Shown: piece by piece, positions 40,812 to 47,700 of the stretch
Layout of the letters: the number at the start of each line of letters is the position of its first letter
How positions within the stretch are numbered: the stretch's first letter is position 1
NCBI GenBank assembly: GCA_964504985.1
Contig: CAZDFU010000006.1
Span: 1 to 49,908, forward strand
DNA: 49,908 nt
Direction: 5' to 3'
Source of the DNA: CAZDFU01 sp964504985
GTDB lineage: Bacteria > Patescibacteriota > Microgenomatia > Daviesbacterales > UBA10151
Translations under genes and position numbers: made by a program
The notes under the pieces: generated by a model
Told to the model about the DNA's origin: nothing
The model's database searches: none
The model's input: the letters and a program-made list of their open reading frames with translations, nothing else

Positions 40812-40875
40812 GGTTAGTTTTGAGTTCGTAGTTTTGAGTTCATAGTAGTTTTTTCTATCAACTACCAACTAATAA
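40812..40875. repeat. Short-period repeats between rplK and rplA
   Basis: Degenerate units (TTTTGAGTTCGTAG, TTTTGAGTTCATAG; then CAACTACCAACTAATAACTA). They occupy the place where the L1 mRNA-binding control site often lies, so autoregulation by that route is not evident. Confidence 0.6.
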
Positions 40876-41301
40876 CTAATAACTTATTTTTACCCCCATG
40901 CTTCTGGCTGTGCCTTCCACCACTTTTACAGCAGCTTCTAAATTTTTAGTATTCAGATCGGGCATCTTAGCCTTGGCAATTTCTTCAACCTGGGTTTTGT
41001 TTAAGCTGCCAACAGGCTCTTTTAAGGCAGAGCCAGAACCTTTTTCCAATTTAAGAGCCTTTTTAATCATCTCTGCAACAGGAGGTTCTTTGGTAAAAAA
41101 AGAAAAAGTCCTATCCTCATAAACAGTGATAACCACAGGTAAAATATTGCCTTGTTTTTGAGCAGTCCTTTCATTAAAAGCCTTAACAAATTCCATAATA
41201 GGCAAGCCATGTTGACCCAAAGCTGGACCAACAGGAGGAGCAGCAGTAGCTGAGCCTGCTGGAATGTTTAATTTAATATATGTTTTAACTTTTTTAGCCA
41301 T
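40876..41301 (-). CDS. rplK: Ribosomal protein L11
   Basis: 141 residues from the ATG at 41301, preceded by GGAAG; a longer form from 41316 is unlikely. Typical start AKKVKTYIKLNIPAGSATAAPPVGPALGQHG and C-terminal rRNA-binding domain (MPDLNTKNLEAAVKVVEGTARSMG). Binds the GTPase-associated centre of 23S rRNA. It is the first of the rplK-rplA pair, 92 bp after nusG, with a repeat element in the gap. Confidence 0.97.
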   Translation of the reverse strand: MAKKVKTYIKLNIPAGSATAAPPVGPALGQHGLPIMEFVKAFNERTAQKQGNILPVVITVYEDRTFSFFTKEPPVAEMIKKALKLEKGSGSALKEPVGSLNKTQVEEIAKAKMPDLNTKNLEAAVKVVEGTARSMGVKISY

Positions 41302-41311
41302 ATCTTCCTTT

Positions 41312-41386
41312 GTCATTCCTGCGAAAGCAGGAATCCATATTTATAGATCCTTCGATCCTGAGTGGAATCGCAGGACTCAGGATGAC
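41312..41386. repeat. GTCAT...ATGAC REP-like element between nusG and rplK
   Basis: 75 bp bounded by GTCAT and ATGAC. It contains ATTCCTGC-GAAA-GCAGGAAT (a perfect 8-bp hairpin with a stable tetraloop, 41315-41334) and ATCCTGAGT/ACTCAGGAT (41355-41363/41375-41383). It is of the widespread class of palindromic intergenic repeats. Transcribed within the operon, it would form two hairpins 5' to rplK. Confidence 0.75.
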
Positions 41387-41392
41387 CAAAAT

Positions 41393-41944
41393 TTAAATTT
41401 TGGTCACCTGCAGAAAATCTAACTCTACTGGTGTTTCTCTGCCAAAGATAGATACNNNNNNNNNNATTTTAACAGCATCATTGACTCCAAATACCTGCTT
41501 GTAAACAGGTGCCTCAGATTGGGTGAACTTAACAATTGTGGCAACTTCAGCATCAGAAATAGGCGTTGGTTTATTACCCATGCCCACAAAGGAGGTAACC
41601 CCCTGGGTTGTTCTAACAGCTAACCAGGAAATATCATCTAAAACCATCTTAACCAAAATATATCCAGGAAAGATCTTTTCTTTAACTGTAGCTTTTTTAC
41701 CTGATTTTATTTCAATTTTATCCTGGGTTGGAACCAAAACATCCAATATTTTTTCTTCTAAATGTTCTGATTCAATTCTTTGTTTTAAAGTATGAGCTAC
41801 TTTGTTTTCATGGCCAGAATAAGTATGCACCACATACCAGCGGGCGCCTAGAACCTCAGATGGAACCTGCCCGCCATCTTGTGCAGCCTCTTCTTTTTGA
41901 ATTTCTGAAGTATCTGTCTGTTTTTTCTGATTATTACCGTCCAT
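41393..41944 (-). CDS. nusG: Transcription factor NusG, sequence interrupted by a gap
   Basis: Couples RNA polymerase to the ribosome and Rho. About 183 residues as assembled. The NGN domain is complete (WYVVHTYSGHENKVAHTLKQRI; FPGYILVKMVLDDISWLAVRTTQGVTSFVG). The C-terminal KOW domain is interrupted by ten N (41456-41465): the assembled protein jumps from VNDAVK to VSIFGRETPVELDF, skipping about 25-28 residues that should hold the KOW motif. The N run must stand for roughly 75-85 missing bases. A short acidic/Gln-rich N-terminal extension precedes the NGN domain. secE ends 5 bp upstream. Confidence 0.95.
   Translation of the reverse strand: MDGNNQKKQTDTSEIQKEEAAQDGGQVPSEVLGARWYVVHTYSGHENKVAHTLKQRIESEHLEEKILDVLVPTQDKIEIKSGKKATVKEKIFPGYILVKMVLDDISWLAVRTTQGVTSFVGMGNKPTPISDAEVATIVKFTQSEAPVYKQVFGVNDAVKXXXXVSIFGRETPVELDFLQVTKI
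41456..41465. other. Assembly gap (10 N) in nusG
   Basis: Undetermined bases inside the KOW domain; the missing protein length (about 25-28 residues by comparison with the family) shows the real gap is longer than ten bases. Confidence 0.95.
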
Positions 41945-41949
41945 AATTT

Positions 41950-42144
41950 TTATCTTTTAAAATTTTCTAATATAAATGCTGTAGCAATAGTTAAGAGATA
42001 ATCCAGTCCTCCCAAAAATAACCCTACTGCTGCAGCCACAATTATAACCAAAACAGTATATCTAATAGTCTGTTCACGGCTTGGCCATGCCACTTTCATC
42101 AATTCTTCTTTAACTTCTTTAAAAAAATATATAATATTGGGCAT
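41950..42144 (-). CDS. secE: Preprotein translocase subunit SecE
   Basis: 64 residues, normal for bacteria. FFKEVKEELMKVAWPSREQTIRYTVLVII is the classic cytoplasmic amphipathic helix and start of the membrane helix. It clamps SecY in the translocon. First gene of secE-nusG-rplK-rplA. The ATG directly follows a hairpin and T run, with no Shine-Dalgarno visible. Confidence 0.96.
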   Translation of the reverse strand: MPNIIYFFKEVKEELMKVAWPSREQTIRYTVLVIIVAAAVGLFLGGLDYLLTIATAFILENFKR

Positions 42145-42145
42145 T

Positions 42146-42168
42146 AAAAAAAGGTCTATCTTTAGACC
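42146..42168 (-). terminator. Terminator-like hairpin at the 5' end of the secE message
   Basis: Minus strand: GGTCTA-loop-TAGACC (6-bp stem, 42153-42168) followed by seven T (42146-42152), ending one base before the secE ATG. The stem begins about 11 nt after the -10 box. It could end vapC transcripts, attenuate the secE operon, or protect the 5' end. Confidence 0.55.
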
Positions 42169-42178
42169 CGTTATGTCA

Positions 42179-42206
42179 AGTATAGCAAATTACTTTTTTA
42201 AATCAA
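42179..42206 (-). promoter_or_regulatory. secE operon promoter
   Basis: -35 TTGATT (42201-42206), 16-bp spacer, -10 TATACT (42179-42184) on the minus strand. Confidence 0.6.
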
Positions 42207-42250
42207 GTATCCGCTTTGTATCATCAATAGCAGGAAGTTACCTTAGAGTT

Positions 42251-42628
42251 TTAGATAAGCGAAAGATTTTTAATTCCCTTAAAATCTTTCCTGTTTAAAG
42301 TTAGCAGTTTCGCTCTGTCTGTAATGGTTGTTGCTGCTATAGCTGCATCAGCCAGCTCTATTGGTTTATCTAAATCACGGGCAATTTCACCAGCTAATTT
42401 GGCTGCCTGATACGTATAGGGCAGTATTTTAATCGGGCTTATTAAAGAAAGAAGCGCTCTTTCTCTCTCTTCTGTCTTAGTGCTTTTGCCTTCATACAAT
42501 TCTTGTATGGTAATTATGGATATAGCTAGGGTTTCTTCTGTTGATGCGCTGAATTTAGCAAGCACAGTTTCCTTATTCCGGCTTTGGCGCAGGTGGTCTA
42601 TCAGGATGCTTGTATCTAAAACTACCAT
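42251..42628 (-). CDS. PIN-domain toxin, VapC type
   Basis: 125 residues with the PIN nuclease acidic residues: VLDTSILIDHL (Asp 4), the mid-protein Glu in TIQELYEG, and Asp in ELADAAIAATTI, then LLTLNRKDF. VapC toxins cleave tRNA or rRNA. It overlaps the antitoxin gene by 7 bp, the usual toxin-antitoxin order (antitoxin first). Confidence 0.92.
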   Translation of the reverse strand: MVVLDTSILIDHLRQSRNKETVLAKFSASTEETLAISIITIQELYEGKSTKTEERERALLSLISPIKILPYTYQAAKLAGEIARDLDKPIELADAAIAATTITDRAKLLTLNRKDFKGIKNLSLI

Positions 42629-42918
42629 TGGTCTTTTCTTAGCTTTGAAGCCTTAAGTTCAATGTTTTTTCTTGTTTTATTAGTTTTTTCCCAGTTGTCT
42701 TTATGCCAGGCTCCCTGGGTTTTTTTTAACATATCCAAAAATAGTTCCTTATTTGTTGTCAACCCCAAAGTTTCAGAAAGAGGTTCTACGTAAATGCCTT
42801 TACCAACCACAGTTAAGTTTAAAGGGGTATTTTGGCTAATGTTTAAGCCATCCCTGATTTTTTTGGGAATAACAATTTGTCCTTTACTATTAGGTTCAAC
42901 AATATTTCCTATTTTCAT
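42622..42918 (-). CDS. AbrB/MazE-type antitoxin of the VapBC pair
   Basis: 98 residues. The N-terminal SpoVT-AbrB swapped-hairpin domain (NIVEPNSKGQIVIPKKIRDGLNI) binds DNA; the C-terminal Lys/Arg/Trp-rich tail (LDMLKKTQGAWHKDNWEKTNK) would bind and block the toxin. The promoter (see next entry) carries a candidate operator. Confidence 0.9.
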   Translation of the reverse strand: MKIGNIVEPNSKGQIVIPKKIRDGLNISQNTPLNLTVVGKGIYVEPLSETLGLTTNKELFLDMLKKTQGAWHKDNWEKTNKTRKNIELKASKLRKDQW

Positions 42919-42920
42919 AA

Positions 42921-42955
42921 TAGTAATATTTTACTACTTTTATGATACTTGTCAA
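42921..42955 (-). promoter_or_regulatory. vapBC promoter with candidate operator
   Basis: Minus strand: -35 TTGACA (42950-42955), 16-bp spacer, -10 TAAAAT (42928-42933), nine bases before the ATG. The inverted repeat TAGTAA-4-TTACTA (42921-42936) covers the -10 box, the expected place for antitoxin autorepression. Confidence 0.6.
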
Positions 42956-43063
42956 CTTCCACAGATGAAGTTTAGCTGTTATGCTAAAGTGGATTTGCAG
43001 AAGATCCTGCAGGAATATTCTGTTTGTGTCAATATTTGACAGCCTGGAGTATACTCATAACAT

Positions 43064-43282
43064 ATGAGTGAACAAGAACCTAGAATAGCTCTAGAAACTA
43101 ATCAGAAAGAGTGGAGCGGGGAATTAAGACGCAGGAGAGACCGGTTACAGCTTTCATTGGAGATGGAGAAGGTAGTTCCTGATCCTACAGAATCTTGGAG
43201 GATTACGTTAATCCAAAAAGCTCTATTTTCCACCTGGCTTGAAACAAGAGAAGAAGAAAAAGTCTCCGGCTTGAACTCCTGA
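43064..43282 (+). CDS. Small uncharacterised charged protein before the sigma factor
   Basis: 72 residues, rich in Glu and Arg (WSGELRRRRDRLQLSLEMEKVV), no motif recognised. A TATACT box eight bases before the ATG fits the leaderless style of this genome. It ends 23 bp before the sigma-factor ATG, inside which lies that gene's promoter. It could be a short regulatory protein or chance; the opposite-strand frame of similar length is judged a shadow. Confidence 0.45.
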   Translation: MSEQEPRIALETNQKEWSGELRRRRDRLQLSLEMEKVVPDPTESWRITLIQKALFSTWLETREEEKVSGLNS

Positions 43283-43299
43283 TAATTTAGGCATAAAAT
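43271..43299 (+). promoter_or_regulatory. Sigma-factor gene promoter, leaderless arrangement
   Basis: -35 TTGAAC (43271-43276), 17-bp spacer, -10 TAAAAT (43294-43299), six bases before the ATG at 43306. Confidence 0.65.
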
Positions 43300-43305
43300 A
43301 GCAGA

Positions 43306-44277
43306 ATGACTATTGAAGCAGTAAGAAATCATACAAACAGTGTAGGCCTTATCCAGGCTGATACTGACCCGGTAAGTAGTTACTTTAGAGAAATTAACAG
43401 GATAAAATTGTTGACTGCAGAGGAAGAAAAAGTTTTGGGGAGAAGGGTACAGGCAGGACTATCAGCAGAACGCAGAGTGTTAAGAGGAAAACAGATTCCA
43501 TCTGAGGAGTTAGACAGATTACAAACAGAAGCAGCAGAGGCTAAGACAACTCTTATAGAAGGCAATTTAAGACTGGTGGTATCTGTTGCCAAAAAATACC
43601 AAAGCAGAGGATTACCTTTACCTGATTTAATCCAGGAAGGCAATATCGGACTTGGTACGGCTATAGATAAATTTGATCCAGAAAGAGGATGTAAGGTTTC
43701 AACACATGCCACCTGGTGGATAAGGCAGGCCATCACCAGGGCCATTGATGATCAGGCTAGAACTGTCCGTCTTCCGGTGCACATAATTGACGGATTAAAT
43801 GAATTTAATGGGACTGAAAAAAGACTAGTGCAGGTGCTGGGCAGGAATCCAGAGCTTGATGAAATTGCAGCTGAAATGGGTGCTGACAAATCAACAGTAG
43901 AAAAGTTTTTAACAGTTGCCCGGCCTCCTCTTTCTTTGGATGAACCCCTGACAGGTGAAGATGAAGGATATACATGGGAAGATAAGATAGAAGATCCTGA
44001 TTGTATTTCGCCTGAAGATAACGCTGTCCAGGCCCGGTTTAATGATGAGCTTGGAATCGTGGTGGAAGGAATTATTCAGGAAAAATTGAGCGAGCGGGAA
44101 GGAGATGTTTTAAGAAAGCGTTTTGGGTTGGGGGGAGAAAGATTTCATACCCTTGAGGAAATTGGTGAAAAATATAAAGTTACCAGGGAAAGAGTTAGAC
44201 AGATTGAGGCTATTGCTTTACGTAAACTTAAAGATGATATAGGAACCAGGATCAGGTTAGAAGGATATTTTCAATAA
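43306..44277 (+). CDS. Primary-type RNA polymerase sigma factor (sigma-70)
   Basis: 323 residues: region 1.2 (DPVSSYFREINRIKLLTAEEE), region 2 with -10 recognition (YQSRGLPLPDLIQEGNIGL; KVSTHATWWIRQAITRAI), region 3, and region 4 with the -35-binding HTH (LEEIGEKYKVTRERVRQIEAIALRKL). Region 1.1 is absent, as in many small genomes. Strong conservation of regions 2.4 and 4.2 fits the housekeeping factor (RpoD/SigA), and the window's promoters match its usual -35/-10 consensus. Confidence 0.95.
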   Translation: MTIEAVRNHTNSVGLIQADTDPVSSYFREINRIKLLTAEEEKVLGRRVQAGLSAERRVLRGKQIPSEELDRLQTEAAEAKTTLIEGNLRLVVSVAKKYQSRGLPLPDLIQEGNIGLGTAIDKFDPERGCKVSTHATWWIRQAITRAIDDQARTVRLPVHIIDGLNEFNGTEKRLVQVLGRNPELDEIAAEMGADKSTVEKFLTVARPPLSLDEPLTGEDEGYTWEDKIEDPDCISPEDNAVQARFNDELGIVVEGIIQEKLSEREGDVLRKRFGLGGERFHTLEEIGEKYKVTRERVRQIEAIALRKLKDDIGTRIRLEGYFQ

Positions 44278-44288
44278 AGAAACTAATA

Positions 44289-44678
44289 ATGAAGCATCTG
44301 GCTATTTTTAAAGGAAATGCTGCACAGGATATTTTAACTGGCAAGAAAAGTATTGAAAGCAGGTTTTCCAAAAGAAAACAGCCTCCTTTTGGAGTAGTAT
44401 CTGCAGGGGATTTAGTATATATAAAACCTTCTGGTAAGGATATTATTGGCCAATTTAAGGTAAAAAAGGTAATTTTTTATGACGGGTTATGTGAAGAAGA
44501 TATTTTAACTATTAATAAACTATTTGGTAAGCAGATTGCAGTGGATGATGATTACTGGATAAATAAAAGTAGTTCAAAATATGGCAGCCTGATTTTTATT
44601 GGTCAGGTTGATCCTTTTTTAACCTCTCCTATTAAGCCCCGCAAAAAAGACCTTAGGGGTTGGGTTGTTCTTACTTGA
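44289..44678 (+). CDS. ASCH-domain protein
   Basis: 129 residues with the ASCH (PUA-like, RNA-binding) fold: HLAIFKGNAAQDILTGKKSIESRFSK, then GDLVYIKPSGKDIIGQFKVKKVIF. ASCH proteins bind or process RNA or nucleosides; the exact role is unknown. It follows the sigma gene by 11 bp and may be cotranscribed. Confidence 0.78.
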   Translation: MKHLAIFKGNAAQDILTGKKSIESRFSKRKQPPFGVVSAGDLVYIKPSGKDIIGQFKVKKVIFYDGLCEEDILTINKLFGKQIAVDDDYWINKSSSKYGSLIFIGQVDPFLTSPIKPRKKDLRGWVVLT

Positions 44679-44738
44679 CAAGGCGGAAAATATAGTTTAA
44701 TTTTAAATTAAGCAGATAGCAGACGGGCAGCTAATAAA

Positions 44739-47700
44739 GTGGTTGACCCGAAAAAACCTTTTTTAATAGGTGTAATATCTCTTTTAGTAGGGGTTTCTTT
44801 AACCCCCTCAACTGTTTTAGCAGCCAGTAAAAAGCAATTTTTTGACTTTGGTCCATATTATAGTCAGCATCAAGTTCTAGGTTTATCTCTTTCATCTTTA
44901 GAAAATTTGCCTGTTCCTCAAATCCCACCTGAAATTATTCCTCCTGCAGCTACAGGCCTTTTACCAGGCAGTTTTTTTTATCCCCTGGAAAAAGCAGCAG
45001 AGAATATACAATTAACTTTTACTTTTGATCCTGCCCAAAAAGAGCAGTTAAGGATTGGTTTTGCTGCTGAGAGATTGTCAGAAGCCAAAACCTTATTGGA
45101 TCAGGGGAAGACAGAGGCTGCATTCACAGCTTTAGATGATTATAGCCAGACTGTCAGGGTCGTTGCTCAAAACTTATCCGGTCAAACTTTAGCTGATAGG
45201 GTAGAGGAAAAATTAGCCCAAACTGCAGTTTTTGCCCAAAGCATAATTTTAAGTTCTCCTCCTGTTCAGGCTGAGCAGTGGAATGCTGTCTTGGATGCAA
45301 GCAATCAAGTCTTAGATAAAGCAGCTGAACTAAAAGGTGAACCTGCCATACCAGAGGATTTATCAGCCAGCATCCAGTCTTTAAAGCAAGATGGTTTAAT
45401 TTCAGAGGAGCAAAGTAATAAATTATATAGTTTTGGAACCAGGTCTGCAGTCAGGGAAGAACTTGATAAACTTGTTTCCTCAGGCCAATTTCCTCCATCA
45501 GAGCTTAATAAACTTGATACTGCCATAGCTGATAAGTATCCAAAGGTACAAGAGCAACTATTAGCTAATATGCAATTTGCAGAAATTAGGAGTTATCAAT
45601 CATTGCCTCAACCTCCAAAAGAAGTAATGGAAGGGTTGGAAGAATGGAAGAAAGATCAAACTCAGGCTCCGCCAAATGATATCAAACCATATCTTTGGTA
45701 TAACAGAGCCCAGGATTTAGCCAAAGAAGTAGATCTTTCAAACTTCCCAGCGGAAAATCAGGCAGAAGTAGGCAAATTGTACCCTCAGGCTGTAGCTGAT
45801 AACCCGACATATACACCTTCTCCTAGTTCAAGTCCTATTCCCAGCCCCACTTCTCAACCATCTCCAAATAGCACACAATCTGACCAAACAGATCAAACTG
45901 TATCTTCATCACCAAGTCCAGCCCCCAGTTCTGCTTCTGCTGTCCAGCCCTATCTGGGAGCAACGAGCGGGGCACTTCCTGGGGATCCTTCCTATAATAT
46001 TAAAAGGATAAACGAGCAATTATCTTTATTTTTCACCTTTGATCCAAAGAATAAAGCTCAACTTAAGATGCAGCAGTCTGAAAGGCGTTTGGCTGAGGCT
46101 TCAGCATTGGCAGCTGATCCTAAAAAAGCAAGTCTTTTTATAACTGCCATAAAGGAGTATAAAGCAACCCTGGATGATGCCTCAAACTATCTTAAAAATG
46201 CTCCGGAAAATAGAGAAAGCAGGGAGCTGGCTAAAAAACTGGAAGCCCAGGCAGCAAGGCACGAGGTTATACTGGAAAAAGGCCTGGTAGCTGTTTCTGA
46301 AGATTCCAAAGCGGTTACTGAGGCAATTAAAGCAACTGAGGATGCTATGGATAAGGCAGCTGATGCACAAGATAAACCAGCTTTGCCTCCGGTTTTAGCT
46401 TCCCGCCTGGGAGACCTGAAAGCTCAGGGGTTGATTTTACCGGAAGAGGCAGATGGTTTAGTAAGGTCTGATTCACGCCAAGAAGTAAGGGAAAAGATTA
46501 GGAAATTAACTGAATTAGGTGTTTTTCCGCCGGCTGATGCAAAAAAATTAGATGAAGCTCAGCTGAATACCATTTCTTCAGAATATAACCAGCTGGTAGA
46601 AGTAAGAAAAGTAGAGGAATTACAGGTTTTGCGTTCAGCACAGGCTGATTTTGCTCAAACTCCGTCATTAAAGACCACAGCTTCCACTTTAGAACAAAAA
46701 GAAACAGCCTTATCAGCTTCAATTGAGACGGGTTTGATATCTGAGGGAGATTTGAAAGGCAGGGATGATTTAGTCAAAACCTACAAGGAGTTAGCTTCTC
46801 AGCCACGCCCTATAAACGGCGGGCAATTTGGAGCTGATGTGAAAGCAGGAGGAACAAGCCCCTCTCCTTCTGCAAGCCCAACTACTCCAAGGCGCTCTGA
46901 TGCAGTATTATCTGTTTGTCCGCAGGGAGCTGTTTTTAAACAGCTTGAGGGCTGTGTTTGGGCAGACTCAGGCAATAAATTAAATGATTATGAACAATAT
47001 AAATGTGATGGACCAAGACAATATTATTCTTTTGCTGCTAGAAAATGTGTGCCGTATGAGAGCGGTGAAGGTTTCAGAGAAGATGCTCAGCCTGTTTGTC
47101 CGCTTGGCTACAATTGGAACTGGCAAGCCCAATCCTGTCAAACTTCAGCAGGAGGCGGTATTCCGCTTCCTACCCCTAAACCTGAAGAAGAACCTAAAGA
47201 TGATAAAGAGATTGAGGAGAGGTCTAAGCTTTGTCCAGATGGCGCTTCTTATAAAGCACCTGATGGGTGTGTATGGGATAAAGACGGTAAAAAAGTTTAT
47301 GATGGCAGCCAATACCGCTGCAGCGCAAGAAACTATTACTCTTTTGAGGCTCACAAATGTGTTCCTGCTCCTAAAGAAGGGGAAGAAGCTCCCAAAGATG
47401 CATCACCATCTTGTAAAGAAGCAAATTCTTGGTGGAGTTGGTCTGAGGGTAAATGTGTAGTTACCTCCGAGGTTTCGCAAGAGCTGGGAAATGTAGGAGA
47501 CTTAAATATATCCAGGCCTCTTATTACTCCTGACAGTCCATTCTACGGGGTGAAGCAGTGGGGAGATACTTTGGCCCTGGCCGTCTCTATTACTCCAGAG
47601 GCTAAAGCACAAACCAGGATTTCTCAGGCAAAGGAAAGATTAGCTGAAAGCATATATGTTTTGGAAAAAGGGGATGAGGAACTGTTCGGGAAGACTCTGG

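Noticed and set aside
42145..42250. Possible tRNA upstream of secE, where many bacteria have tRNA-Trp
   Set aside because: Only a 6-bp hairpin with a T run is present; no cloverleaf can be formed.
43102..43332. Minus-strand frame opposite the small protein and sigma-factor start
   Set aside because: It overlaps the sigma-factor promoter and start codon and has no upstream signals.
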